NCBI GenBank assembly: GCA_947000775.1
Contig: CAMQGK010000001.1
Location: forward strand, 7,584,501-7,648,500
Source of the DNA: Pterois miles
Taxonomy: Eukaryota > Chordata > Actinopteri > Perciformes > Scorpaenidae
Direction: 5' to 3'
Length of the DNA: 64,000 bases
This document shows, in pieces, positions 13,646 through 25,748 of this stretch. The translations under genes were made by a program, and so were the position numbers. The notes under the pieces are model-generated. The model did no database searches, was not told the origin of the DNA, and worked only from the letters and a program-made list of their open reading frames with translations. The stretch's first letter is position 1. Every line of letters begins with the position of its first letter.

Positions 13646-15096
13646 TATCAACTCATTTCAACTTAACCAATCAGCTGTTCCTCATCGGTAGGACTAAGGA
13701 ATAAATAGAAACAGGGCGTCTGACTAAACTTTAGTTAAATCCTCTCTGCGTTGCACACATTACAATCCCTCTAGATTTTTATATGAACCCCTGAACTTAA
13801 AGTTCAAACTGCACCGATGTCTCTTGCAAAACGGTGATAAACATCACCATGCGACCGATGGTGGATGTGCCGAATCCCCGTTCCACCGAAAACGTTGTTT
13901 GTAAAACGGTCCACCTTTACTGGTGTTAGTGACACCAGGGCAGTGTTTGTGGGATTTAGTCTAAATAAACTACAGTGTGTGTTGATGGTGATGAAGGAAC
14001 AGTGATGTATTTTAATGGAGCTCTTTGACACAGAGGAAGAAGAGATAACAGGCTTTGTATTAGTGGGACACATTCACTGTTTGGGATTTATCAGTTTTTG
14101 AAGTATTAATTTTGGTACCCAACCCAAAGTGTCACAACATCAAAGACTCAACTCCATGTAACTACACAATGTGCACCAACAAACAAGGACAAAAAAACAA
14201 TGGCAGGTTAGCATGCGGTGCAGTGAATAAACCATTCTTAGATCTCGTTGTAAACGGTTTCCTGTTCCTGTGTGGAGGTAGATGGTCTGTTCAACTGTTC
14301 ACAACACACAGTCTCATCAGTCTCAGTCTCTGTTTACGGGTTCAGCTACTTTATCTCTAATCTGATTATCTCAGCACTGTCGGCCCGTCATGTCAACACC
14401 TGAAACTCATTATCTTAACGGGAATAACATGTCGTTTTGTGCCCAGTTTGTCTATTTATAAAGACAAGTAAACACCCCCGTGTGATGAGTCATTATCCAG
14501 CTGCTCAGGTCAAAGGTCACCGTGCACAGTAACACAAGACGCTGGTTTGACGAAAAGCAGCACAGCTCTGCTTTCAGTCCCCAGACTGGCGCTGAATGAG
14601 TCCCCGAACAACAGCAGGGATTGTTCATAGTGTTTGGATCTTTTCCTCCGGGCCAGTTATCACAACAATCAGTCCCACTATGTGTTCAACAGTGTGACGG
14701 TTATTTATGTCACAGAAATGCGAGATTTCACTGAGCACGTCAGTGTTGTTTTTGAAATATTTAAGCTGTTTTTTGCTGCAGATAGAAAATGTTATTGATA
14801 TTATGACACATGAAAATAAAACTTGATAATCACGATCACAATTCTTTAAAAAAATAGTCTATTATCATTTATTTTGAAAAGGTTTATGCTGCTTTTTTCC
14901 CTTGAATTGTTTTTAGGTTATTTAAAATACGATTGGAAATTCAGTTTGACACATTTTACCAAAATCCCATCGGACAAGTAAGCCTAACCTGTTGCACCAC
15001 TACAAATGTACAATATGACACATCAACATAAAGTAAGTATGAGCATTGGTTTATAAACATATAAAGAACACAAATAAGGGAATAAATGGAGAAAAT
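13646..15096. other. Non-coding; nothing recognised
   Basis: No exon, RNA gene or repeat pair was recognised. Open frames at 13804-14073 (-) and 14112-14360 (+) lack recognisable similarity. Confidence 0.4.
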
Positions 15097-15614
15097 TAGG
15101 ACTGTCAGAGTTAATGCAATAAAAAGATTTTTCATTCTAACCCAGTGTCATTAATGCAACTTGGTTGTTACACAAAACATATTTTTCTTAAACAATGCTG
15201 AATGTAGAGACGTCACCAAAATAACAACAACATTATTGGAACTATGTGCGTTTGTTTGTTTTTGAAATGTGCTTATTTTTATGAGCAGATTTCAAAGGAG
15301 CTGATAGTTTTATAGGTAACGTAATGACGTCACACGTGTATAACACTTAGCTCTCCACTGCAAAAATAATGAATGCACGAGCTATTATAGTTTTTATTTT
15401 ACATCAATGCTGAAGCACTACCTATAATAGTGATATCTGTCATTGTTTTGTGTTGTTAATTGTTTTCCAGTAATAAATGTATACATGTATATCCTTAAAG
15501 CACCATATTTTTCCACTCCCATGTTGATTTTGAATAATTAACTGATGAATTGATAAATCATGGACAATCCTGCAATTAATGATGATTAAATATTTTAATC
15601 ACTTGACAGCTCTA
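15097..15614 (-). mobile_element. Complete short element related to family A
   Basis: The ends TAGGACTGTCAGAGTTAAT and TTGACAGCTCTA form an inverted repeat of the type TAG(G/A)(A/G)CTGTCA. The right half (ATATCTGTCATTGTTTTG, CCACTCCCATGTTGATTTTG) aligns with the right half of the minus-strand family A copy at 17474-17985, while the left half differs. It is probably a subfamily or a recombinant. No clear target-site duplication is seen. Confidence 0.65.
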
Positions 15615-15964
15615 TTAAAAACATAAGAACGTAGCATAAGATATTTTTTGTGTCAGTTGACACATAACATTTCTAATCTGCAGAATGAAAGTTGGAGGAA
15701 GTTTTTCTTTCCATTTAAGTAACCACAAGAGCAAAGCAGCCTTTTCACGACTACATGCAAAGTCAATGCAAAGAGGTGAAAAGACATCACCCTGGCGACA
15801 CAAATGGAGCAAATGACATGACGCAAACACATGAAATTCACATCATTTGCATAATCGCAAGAGTTGAAATATTTGTAAATAAAGCCTCTCAGTGTTGAGA
15901 TTCTCCTCCTGTATCCTGACGTTGTTGAATCAGAAATGGAGGAAATAAATGTTGTCTATGTCTG

Positions 15965-16540
15965 TGGTCACCCAGAGCTACGACAGTACATCATATCTGT
16001 ACAGAGACCAGAACCACCGACTGTCTACGGTAGAAACAACAACATCGCTGCTGTATTTATCACCAGATGACTTTATGTTGAGTGTTGATGCAGCAGCTAC
16101 AGAGCCTGGCTGTGATCCAACCAGACTCCATTCAGAAAACAAGCATTTTAACAGTTGTCTGCTTGTCGTCTTGCAGACAAACCTGACAGAGCATCAGTCC
16201 AGACTTTTTACTAATCAGCATCATGGTGGAGTTATTTCAGCATCATTTTGATCTGTTTATTGATATTAAATTACAGCTCAGTTTGTTTGATTTGGGTTCA
16301 TACCTCAGTAGTGATCCAGTCAGTGTGATGTACTGGATGTGAATACAGCTCACCGCTGGGTGATGGTATGAACCCAGACTGTCTGACATATCTGGACTTC
16401 ACCAACATGTACAAAGCAGCTACAGTGGTTATTTCTTCCATGTTGATGGAGGAAAGAAATGTTATTGGTATCTATGGAGACAAATGATACCGGCGGTCCA
16501 ACTGCGATGCGAAAATTAGCTTTGCTCTTGGTGTGAACCT
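15965..16540 (+). mobile_element. Dispersed element, family C copy 2
   Basis: Same order of blocks as 11657-12180, including the run from CCAGATGACTTTATGTTGAG through the TGTTGATGGAGGAAA region. It carries small insertions relative to copy 1, for example CATGGTGGAGTTATTTCAG. It ends in GCGAAAATTAGCTTTGCTC, matching a block at the start of copy 1. Confidence 0.7.
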
Positions 16541-16918
16541 GACCAGGATCGGAGCAAAGGCTGTGATGTTTTTGCTGTATTGGTTGAGAAAGAAATCCCA
16601 TGATACCATGCCAGATATTTACTATTATGGCAAAAGGTGTTATGGATATTTTTAGCATGTCCAATAAGAAAACGTCTGCTAAGTTTATGTAGCTTTAATC
16701 TCACGGAAGAGTTGAAAATTGTTGGAATAAACAGAGGAGCTGTATAATTCATCAATGTCAGCGTTGACTTTCAGACGGGGGTGAGAGAGAACAACTGCCT
16801 GGTGAAATAAGAGTTAAAAATAGACGGTGATTGACTTTCGCTTATTGAACTGGCTTCCTGTCCCCTCCCACAGCAGATGGTTGTCACGGCAATAAAATAA
16901 CGATGGCAACTGGCCAAT

Positions 16919-16953
16919 GGGCAGACAGACAGACAGACAGACAGACAGACAGG
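16919..16953 (+). repeat. (CAGA)n microsatellite
   Basis: About eight CAGA units followed by a short GA run. Confidence 0.9.
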
Positions 16954-17037
16954 TAGAGAGAGAGAGAGACAGCTTTGAGATAAGATGGAGATAAAACGTT
17001 AGTGATGAGAGGAACTGTGATACACTAATGTGTGTGG

Positions 17038-17039
<2 letters not shown>

Positions 17040-17105
<66 letters not shown>
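17040..17105 (+). repeat. (TG)n microsatellite
   Basis: About 33 TG units. Confidence 0.97.
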
Positions 17106-17106
<1 letters not shown>

Positions 17107-17473
17107 AGGATATTAGATCATATCACAGCATCACAGTCTTATCAGATCCTAACATGCAAACATGAGCTCTTTGAGCTTCCTTCCCTCAGGTTCGCACTGT
17201 GTGTGTGCACTTTGCATGTGTGTACTTTGCATGTGTGTGCTTTGTGTGTACATCCTGTTGAGAATCAAATGTCCACAGAAGGACAGAGATGTGCAGGGCG
17301 GTGACATTTTGTCAGGGGTGTCGGTCAGGTCATTTTAAGGTGAGAGGTGAATGAGTGATGCTGGGCTTGTGGAGGAGTTGTACAAATGAACTACCTGTGT
17401 GACGTAACTGTTCACGAACTGTCCAGGAAATAGGATTAAAATGGTAAATGGTGAAAAATAGTTGTGTATATAC

Positions 17474-17985
17474 TAGGGCTGTCAATAATAAAGGCTAATT
17501 TGTTTTAACGCCACTAATTTCTTTAACACATTAATGCAAGTGGCGATATGAAACGTCAGGAGGTCGTAGTGGCTCAGTTTTAAAGGTAGACTGAAGATAC
17601 TGGTCTCATCTGATACTAGAGAACCTGATCCATCAGTACCAACCAGGTCAGACGAGCTGGTACTGAAGGAGGTTAAATAACACTCCAAGCTACCCACCAG
17701 TCTCCCCTTTACAGACATGCCCACTTTCTGATAGTCCCAGTCAGTCTGGATCAAGTCATAGTCAAGTCAGCACTCTGACACACTGACAGCTGTTGTTGCC
17801 TGTTGGGCTGCAGTTTGTCATGTTCTGATTGGAGCAGATTGTTGATGCTAAAGTCAGAACCTGGGAGGGTTTCTGGACAATATCTGTCATTTTTTGCTTT
17901 TTATTGATTTCCAATGATAAATATATACATACATTTGCATAAAAGAGCATATTTGTCCACTCCCATATTAGTGAGAGGATTAAAT
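17474..17985 (-). mobile_element. Family A (AGGGCTGTC-ended) element, inverted copy
   Basis: Starts TAGGGCTGTCAATAATAAAG, which is the 3' terminus of the family in reverse complement. It continues with the reverse complements of the GACCTGGTTGGTACTGATGG and CTGTAAAGGGGAGACTGG blocks and ends near the CCACTCCCATATTAGTGAGAGG segment. Over about 190 bp it is nearly identical to the + copy at 22707-23325. It lacks the TAG repeat expansion of the copy at 38131-40706. No transposase is encoded. Confidence 0.8.
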
Positions 17986-17997
17986 ACTTGGACCGCG

Positions 17998-18450
17998 GTG
18001 GATGTTTTCAGGTGAACCTTTGGCCCAGTCTCGGTCCTGAGTGCTCTGGACCAGGTTTTCATTAAGGATATCTCTGTACTTTGCTCTGTTCAGATTTCTC
18101 TCAACCCTGACCAGTCGCCCAGTCCCTGCTGCTGAAACTCACCCCCAAAGCATGCCGCTGCCACCACCATGCTTCACCGTCGGGATGGTGTTGGGATGGT
18201 GATGAGTGGTGCCTGCTTTCCTCTAGACATAACGCTTAGAACTGAGGTCAAACAGTCCAATCTTGGTTTCATCAGACCAGAGTCTGAGTGTCCTTTAGGT
18301 GCTTTCATGTGTCTTCACTGAGGAGAGACTTCAGTCTGGCCCCTCTGCCATAAAGCCCAGATCAGTGTCGCAGTGATGGTAGTCCTACTGGAGGTCTTTC
18401 TCATTTCCACACAGGATCTCTGGAGCTCAGCCAGAGTGACCATCGGGTCA
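17998..18450 (-). pseudogene. Decayed Tc1-like transposase fragment
   Basis: Read on the minus strand, the DNA translates to KHGGGSGMLWG followed by a stop, where Tc1-family transposases have an HGGGS(I/V)M(V/L)WGCF motif. Upstream pieces read TLAELQRSCVEMRKTSS and FSDETKIGLFDL-like segments typical of the same protein. Downstream pieces resemble the KYRDIL-ENL region. Frames are broken by stops and indels, so it cannot make an active enzyme. No terminal repeats were identified. It abuts the family A copy, so one element may have landed in or next to the other. Confidence 0.8.
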
Positions 18451-18780
18451 CGATCTTAGCATAAGGCTCCAACATAACGCTCGTAAAAATAGAAACTGTG
18501 GTCTCACCTCATTTTCAGCTAATTTTGCGATAAAGCTCCACTTCAGGAGATCACCTCGGATGGTTGGATGCTGTTTGTGGTAGACGTCTCAATGTTCAGT
18601 TTGCTGTGAGACACAAAGCCATGAAGTGTTTGTGCCATGTTAATGTGTGTAGAAACAGGTCAGGGACAACCAGAATCTGCAGTAGAGTCACATGACTGAC
18701 GGTGAGGCTTCAGATGAAGCATCTCAACAGGAAGCTGCTCCCTCGTCTAACGTATCAGACGTCATAGTGTCATCAGGAAT

Positions 18781-18784
<4 letters not shown>

Positions 18785-18822
<38 letters not shown>

Positions 18823-18934
18823 ACACTAACTGAGTTGAGTGTGTTGCTGATTAGACTGACGTCATTAAACAGAAACGCTGCTTTCCTCAGATTTCTGGTA
18901 ACTTAAGAGCTCACACACACCTGAGTAAAGGCAT

Positions 18935-19007
<73 letters not shown>

Positions 19008-19200
19008 GACCCAAGTATGCAAGATAGACACCCAGATACCAACAAACACACACATTCTCCCACACTGGTGCACACTTGACACATTTAGTTGAATCCATTA
19101 AAGCTGAATTTACATAATACTGTCTCTGCTTAACTGCCTCTGCAGGGAAACACACACTCACACACACACACTCACACACACACACACACACTCACACACT
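18785..19200 (+). repeat. Cluster of (CA)n microsatellites
   Basis: CA runs lie at about 18785-18820, 18940-19004 and (with CTCACA interruptions) 19148-19200. The minus-strand open frame here is repeat translation. Confidence 0.93.
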
Positions 19201-20673
19201 CACTGGCATGTATGCTGCAGTGTCGATGACCTTGCAGCAGCGACAGAGCAGAACTCCAACCTGTATAGATTGTGTGTGTTTTGTGTTCATCCCTGCAGCC
19301 ACATTATAGCTCTAATTAAGACACTCTGTCTCCATATGTGCTGGTCTGAGATCAGCTGTCAGGTGCCAGCTGGCTACGATACTTATGGTCAGAGACACTA
19401 ACAAATACTGCACTCAGACCAGCTGAAGTCTCAGACACAACATGGTTTATTCACTGTTGATCTGTTGTTGCCATATGATTTCATAGACGGATGAGTCTTT
19501 GGTTTTCTGTGGCGGCTGCTCCATGTTGACATTTTCCACTTATAAGTATGGCTTATATTGTTTCTCATCTTTCTGATGTTGAATTATGAATAAGTCTGAC
19601 CACATATGCTGGAGAAACTAACGCTGCCGTGGCACACTGAGCCGCCATCAGAGAACTAGCGGCGATGAACGGCGACTGTTGTGTCGCTTCACGTTGCCTT
19701 TGTTGTTGCCGACAAGTTGTCAGGACTGGGTCGTTTATGTCATCTTTTTGGGAAGAATTAAATTCATATGATGTTAATATGATGAGTATGATCAATATAA
19801 ATATCAATGATATTTTATTCACACAAAACGATGAATAAATGTCAAGAAAACAGATGATAGCAATGACCGAAATGTGTAGACTGAAGCTTAGAGAGCTTTT
19901 ATTACACCCCCTCTCTCACAGTACATTTATTAACCAGCTGCGGAGTCCAGACATATTACCAAAGAAATAACCATAAATATTTATGACTCACTCATAAATG
20001 GTTGCAGACAAATCTAGTTCAGATTCCACCCAAAGCAAGAAACAACTCAATATAAGAAAAAATCAAATGTTAACCCTCCCGAGGGATGTAGAGCATCCAT
20101 TTAGCAGCAGAAAGCTCAGGCCTCTGTCCTGAATATGCTACGCTCATGATGACGTCCTTCATATCAAAACTATCAGTGCCCTTTGCACTCATAAAAATGT
20201 GCATATCTGAAAAACTTAAGAAAAGTGTTCATCTTTCTACATTTAGAAATATTTTGGATCAATATGTTTTGTGTTTATTTAGTAAAAACAAGCTTTAATT
20301 ATTACGCAATTTATCAATTGTTATGGTTTATTGATGTTGTACAGATTTTCGGGATATGACGTATTTGAAGATACTCCAAGAAATGACATCATCTATACAT
20401 TAAAAGATAAAACATAATCTATTCACTAAAAGGCTCATCTGAATGACCACAGCAGCTGGTTTGCCTCCTCCATCTTCGCTACTTTCTCTTTTTAACTTCT
20501 CTTTCTGCTGTATGCTTCACCTCTCATGGATCAATATAAGCTTGTTATTAAGAGCCACATACTCTACTTTTCTCTACAATTCAATGATCGTGATGCCAGT
20601 GTGTCGGTGTCTGGCAACAGTACTGTCCTTTTTGATCAATAACTCAGGCCTTACAAACAAAAACATGTTTAAC
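19201..20673. other. Non-coding; nothing recognised
   Basis: AT-rich sequence without a recognisable exon, RNA gene or repeat pair. Short open frames show no recognisable similarity. Confidence 0.4.
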
Positions 20674-21165
20674 TAGAGCTGGGACGAGTCACCTGTCTCC
20701 TGATGTGATACTGTCACAATGCCTTGGTGCTGATTCAACATGTATTGGGATTCGATATCACCATTTATTGTGATTTTTACAAACTGTTTACCACTATACC
20801 ATGGGGAAAAGTTGACTCATACACTTCTAAGGACTTTGGAAAATCTCGATGACGTTTCCCGTCCGTGACGGAGTTAGCGTGCAGCTTTAGCCGTGATGTC
20901 TAGCTCTGCTTTTCCAAAGTGTTTCCCTCCTTTACTGGATGTGTAGTGTTAACAGGCTGGATTTAACATGGAGGGTGGAGGTCAGATCCACACCCACCCT
21001 CCACCCTCTAATACTTTCTGAGGTTTGTTCTGGTTGACGGATACCGAACGGATATGACGTCACGTTTCTCAGACTACCACAATAAAGGCGGTAACTTCCT
21101 TCTATCTCCACATAGACTCAGATGAAGCAGATATATTGATTCTGGCATTAAAACACCTAATTCCC
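20674..21165 (-). mobile_element. Dispersed element, family B copy 2 (inverted)
   Basis: Reverse complement of 7488-8152 over at least 250 bp, including the CCTCCACC-rich self-complementary block and CCGTGACGGAGTTAGCGTGC. Its outer edge TAGAGCTGGGACGA corresponds to the TCCAGCCCTA edge of copy 1. It sits about 460 bp upstream of the first arhgap5 exon in the window. Confidence 0.65.
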
Positions 21166-21623
21166 CGATTGTTAGTGTCAATCATGTTTATTTATGTATT
21201 CATGTTTTCACCACTGCTGCATGTTTTTCAGCTGCTGGTTTCCAAGTAAACTGATGACCCCAATGAACCACCAACATCTTTTAATCATCTGTTCACAGGT
21301 TGCACAGAAAACCAGACATTATCAGTTTTGATGAGAAAAAGCCCAAATTAGTCAGGATAAACAGTGAGCTGTTTCACAGCCCGTTAAAAGCTCGAAAGAG
21401 AAAGTTCTGACAATTTATGGCCTGAAAGTTTTCAGCCTTAATCCAAAAACAATCTCAGCATGTGGTTACAGAAAACCACATTAGATGAAACCCGTCTCAC
21501 TGCCCCCGCTGGTCCATCTGTTGAAATGCAGCGCTTTATATTTGGTGTAATGTTTTTATAAGTGCCACATGAATGAGGCGTGTCACAGCTGATACTGAAG
21601 GTGTGCGATGTTTGTGTCTGCAG

Positions 21624-21701
21624 GTCTGACGACAGAAGGTCTGTATCGTGTCAGTGGGAACAAGACGGACCAGGACAACATCCAGAAACAGTTTGATCAA
21701 G
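21624..21701 (+). CDS. arhgap5: arhgap5 (p190B RhoGAP) exon with the arginine finger
   Basis: This exon encodes LTTEGLYRVSGNKTDQDNIQ plus KQFDQ, flanked by a TGTCTGCAG acceptor and a GTACAG donor. p190B stimulates GTP hydrolysis by Rho-family GTPases; in GLYRVSGN the Arg is the catalytic arginine finger of the RhoGAP fold. The frame enters with two bases of a split Gly codon and leaves with one base of an Asp codon, so the exon is 78 bp and symmetric (phase 1-1). The NKTDQDNIQKQFDQ run fits p190B better than p190A. The preceding coding exons (GTPase-like, FF domains, start of RhoGAP) were not found in the window. The acceptor has a short, TG-rich polypyrimidine tract. Confidence 0.93.
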
Positions 21702-24700
21702 GTACAGCGCTCCCAGCCCCACACACATGCAGAACCTCATAAATACATCTTCAGCTACCGAGAAACCCGAAGAAGTAGCACATATTTAACTGGACTTTTC
21801 AAAGCGCAGACGCCACCGATGGTTCTCGTTATTTTTCACATATCTCCGTTTTAAATTATTTTCCCATGAACGCACTGAGAACTCTTTGGAAAGCATGTTA
21901 CCAATCCGGCAGCGCTTGAGTGATGTGTGCAATAAATTCAACCCGCAGAATCCAAACCTGACCACGCAGCAGAAGTGCTTAAAGAGAAACACATGCCCCG
22001 CGAAGCTGAGTCCAACCTGCACATGAGGGCTGCTGAGCTGCCAGACCGGCTGTTAGAATAAATAAAGAAATCACCAGCACACAGTCAGCAGCGTCGCTCG
22101 TTCTATAGCCAGGCGCTGGAACACGGACACCGGTTCATTATTTATTGCATTATTTCGGTTTTCTTACAGTTAATGAGCTTGTGTCGTCGCTGTGCAACAT
22201 CTCTGTTAACGTGAGTTATCTGAACATGAAGAGTTTCCCTTCAAGCTGAGAAATCACTCACCTGTACCTACCGTGTGTTTTAGATAATAGCAGGAGCAGG
22301 GAGGTGTGCTTTACACCAGCACAGTTGAGGCATTATACATAAAATAGTAAATGACACACCTTCATAAATAAGTCTGAATGAATAAAATACTAATCATAAA
22401 TCCAGTTAGACATCATATTAAAAAGAGCTCCTTATAACTAGTAATCATCATGCTGAGAGCTTTGTGTCAGAGGACGGGCTAAAGTTAATGCAGTTATAAT
22501 ATTTGCAATTTTACCTTATAGTACTTTCAGTTTTTAAGCTACACAATTGCGATGAATCATGATTGTCCATATTTGATTGCAATTAATGGTAAATTAAGCA
22601 CACATTTCTTATTAGATACAGACAAATATTTTTTTTATATTTTTCATTCTTTTTTAAATGTTTCTTTTTTTTATTTCTTTTCCTTTATTTTCATCGCTGT
22701 TCCTTTTAGGGCTGTCGATCAATTAAAATTAAAATATGAATTAATCACACATTTTTAGTTGTCCAAAATGTACTTTTAAAGGGAGATTTGTCAAGTATTT
22801 AATCCTCTTATCAACATAGGAGTGGACAAATATACTGCTTTATGCAAATATATGTATATATTTATTATTGTAAATCAATAACAACACTAATCAATAACAG
22901 ATATTGACCAGAAACCCTCCCAGGTTCTGACTTTAGCATCAACAATCTGCTCCAATCAGAACATGGCAAACTGCAGCCCAACAGACAACAACAGCTGTCA
23001 GTGTGTCAGAGTGCTGACTTGACTAGGACTTGATCCAGACTGACTGGGACTATCAGAAAGTGGGCATGTCTGTAAAGGGGAGACTGGTGGGGACCCAGAG
23101 AACCCATTTACATCCACACATCTGGAGGTCAGAGGTCAACGGACCCCTCTGAACCTGGACATGACAGTTTTTCCTCAACAACATTTAGCACAAGTCTGTA
23201 GCATTATTTAATCTCCCTCATCACGAGCTAGTCTGACCTGGTTGGTGCTGATGGATTCATCATCAGGTTTTCTAGTTTCATATGAGACCAGTATCCTCAC
23301 TCTACCTTTAAAACAGCTGATACAACCTGATATCACATTAACTTTGGCAGCACTATTTCGTAACATATTGACGTCATCACAAGCGTACAGCGTGACGCTG
23401 CACAGGACCTCAGCTTTCTGCTGCATAAAGAGTGAATGCTGTAACTGTTATGGTTTGTATTTTACATTGATTTAAACAGGATCATGTAAATAACGCTGCA
23501 GGAGGTCTGGGTTGAGGTTGCTTTTTGTCTCGCTGCAGTTTTGAGCCCTGAAGACATCTGCCCTCGTTACACTATAGAGCTACTTGTGCCAGAATATCCT
23601 ACTTCTGCTGGGACTCTGCCACACGCCTGAGACAAAACAGCTTTAGTGTGTTTTTAATCTTCCTGTGGATCTTCAAATGCAGATAAATAAATGTCACCAA
23701 ATGGCAAATCATCCCAAAAAAACTAAATACCACAATTAACTGTCAGAGATAAGAGTCGCCGAGTCGTGGTCGTCAGGATGTATATTTGTGTTTCGGCTCT
23801 GAACATGCGTCCTGCGGTCCATCTCTTTGCTGCAGCTCCATCACGTCTCTCTGTGAAAAGCACCATTACAGCCAATTAGCTCCTCTGTCGGTGAAAGAGG
23901 GCGGTGGGCTGCCGGCGACTGGCTACTTCCACCACATGAGCTGGATCTATTTTTATGGAAACGGTCGAAGATTAAAATGAGTTTGCTCGGGGGGCAGCTC
24001 AGTTACGACGGGGATTCAGAGGTCACCGTGGTTCTGCTTCATTAATAGTGAAGCAGCGTTCGCTCGCTTGTTTATTAACACATTTGCCCCTCCTTAATAT
24101 GTCCTTTATGTCCTCCTCTTTTTGTCTCCTTGCTCCTCCGTCCCTTCCCCTCTTTTCTTATTATTTCCTGTTGTTAATATCTCTCTCCTTGCTGCCTCCC
24201 CTCCTATCTTTTTATTTCCTTCAGTGTTTCCAGTGAGCTCAGTGTGTGTGTGCTCAGTCCTTCGGATTCAGTGTGACAGCTGTCGTGTTACCTCAGGGCT
24301 CTGTCCTCCTTCTCACTCCCTTTCCTCCTCCCTCTTTCTCCTCCTCACCGCCGTTTGTCCATTACAACGTGTCAAAACAGGAAGTCATGTATATGTGTTT
24401 TTTGTCCTGTATCTCTGAACGCCGACACCGGTTTGATGCGTGTGACCCAGCCTGCTGGCTACAGCTCTCCCGAGCAGAAACTGACAGTGGATCTCTGGAG
24501 CCGGAGCTTCCCTCCTCTCCCGACAGGAATAACAGAGCAGAAACATGGCGGCGTATTCTGTCGCGGCTCCGTCAGAGAAACACTCGGGCCTCTGTGCCTC
24601 CAGACAGACTGATGATAACCTCTGTTAGCTGTGATCAGAGAGCAGCTCTGTTCTGCTGCTCAGACACAAAGCTCAGCTGTGAGCCTCACCACTCCTCACC

Positions 24701-25616
24701 AGCTCTTTGATATCTTTTCAGACTGAAGCGTTGACCCCGGAAGTCCTGTTGGACTCGGAGTGGGCCACCGTGGGTTATCGGACCACTGAGACTCATGTTT
24801 AATATCGGCATACAAAGGGGAGCACTGGGTAGTCTATGCAGGTTCTGGTCTTTGGACTCTCAGTGACGCCTCCATTTTTCTGTTCTTGATGATGCAGATG
24901 GCTCCGAACGCAGGGCTGGACGATATGGTCAAAAAACATCACAATGTGTTTTTGTTTTATTGCTCAATGTCTATTATTGTCACAATCTATGTTATTAAAA
25001 TAATAATTATTGGTAGTAGTAGTGGTAATATTACTTATTATAATGCTTAATTTACAGTTTTAAGAGTATTCTCCTTAGGTTTTCAGTTGTATTGCAGCTA
25101 CGTTTCAACCACTGTCAATTTCATTCAATATTGAAACTGGCTTTGTGACTGAAGGTTTTTTTTTTTTGCGGCAGCTGACTGTTTTACAGCAGTAAACATT
25201 TGCATTGAAAATAGGAGTATGTGCTTTTTTGAAGCTGGATAAGAGGTTGATGATGCGGACATCGTAGAGGTAGTATATTAAACACTGATTAAAGGAAATA
25301 AAAAGTTGAATATTACTTATTCTCAGCAGCTTTACTACATTTTTTTTTTTTTCAAGAAAGGCGAAGGGTGTTTGCACGCCTGCTCCGTTTATTCTGGTTA
25401 AATCGACTGTGGTTCGTTTTCCCCCTCGGTGGTGTGATTTGTTTGGGCAGGTGTGAACACGGTAATCACACTTGGTTGCGGACCAAAGCGACCACACAGG
25501 ACCCCTGAGAGGAAGTGGTCTGTTACCTATAATGCTCCATCGTTACAGGAAATGCTTAAATTCCTGAAACACTAAGTGTGAATGTGCCGCTGACTCTCTC
25601 TCTCCTCTCTCTGTAG
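21702..25616 (+). other. arhgap5 intron (3.9 kb)
   Basis: Bounded by GTACAG and a CTCTCTCTGTAG acceptor. It contains a family A element (22707-23325), one end of another TIR-type element near 24911 (AGGGCTGGACGATATGG), and a GC-richer patch at 24430-24700 with an ATGGCGGCG start-like context. Positions 21760-22550 and 25100-25560 show nothing recognisable. Confidence 0.85.
22707..23325 (+). mobile_element. Family A element, + copy
   Basis: Begins TAGGGCTGTCGATCAATTAA and runs through the same ordered blocks as the copies at 17474-17985 (-), 38131-40706 (+) and 62268-62680 (+). It carries a single GACCTGGTTGGTGCTGATGG unit with no TAG repeat, so this is the unexpanded form. The 3' inverted end is missing; similarity is lost after about 23325. 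Confidence 0.8.
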
Positions 25617-25748
25617 ATCACAGTATTGACTTCGTGGTGATGGACGTGGCGGTGAACGCTGCCGCCGGAGCGCTGAAGGCTTTCTTCGCTGACCTGCCCG
25701 ACCCTCTGATCCCCTACAGCCTGCACCCGGAGCTGGTGGAGGCCGCAA
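25617..25748 (+). CDS. arhgap5: arhgap5 (p190B RhoGAP) exon, RhoGAP core
   Basis: The exon continues the frame with the remainder of the split Asp codon and encodes a segment containing VAVNAAAGALKAFFADLPDP and LIPYSLHPELVEAA. The G-A-L-K-x-F-F-x-x-L-P-x-P-L pattern is the conserved helix and loop of RhoGAP domains that contact the GTPase switch regions. It is 132 bp, symmetric phase 1-1, with a strong CTCTCTGTAG acceptor and GTAAGA donor. ADLPDPLIPYSLHPEL is a near-exact p190B signature. Confidence 0.95.

Noticed and set aside
24246..24710. 154-residue plus-strand frame in an arhgap5 intron
   Set aside because: Composition is Ser/Pro/Cys from CT-rich sequence, with no domain; only the short ATGGCGGCG patch inside it was kept as a weak observation.
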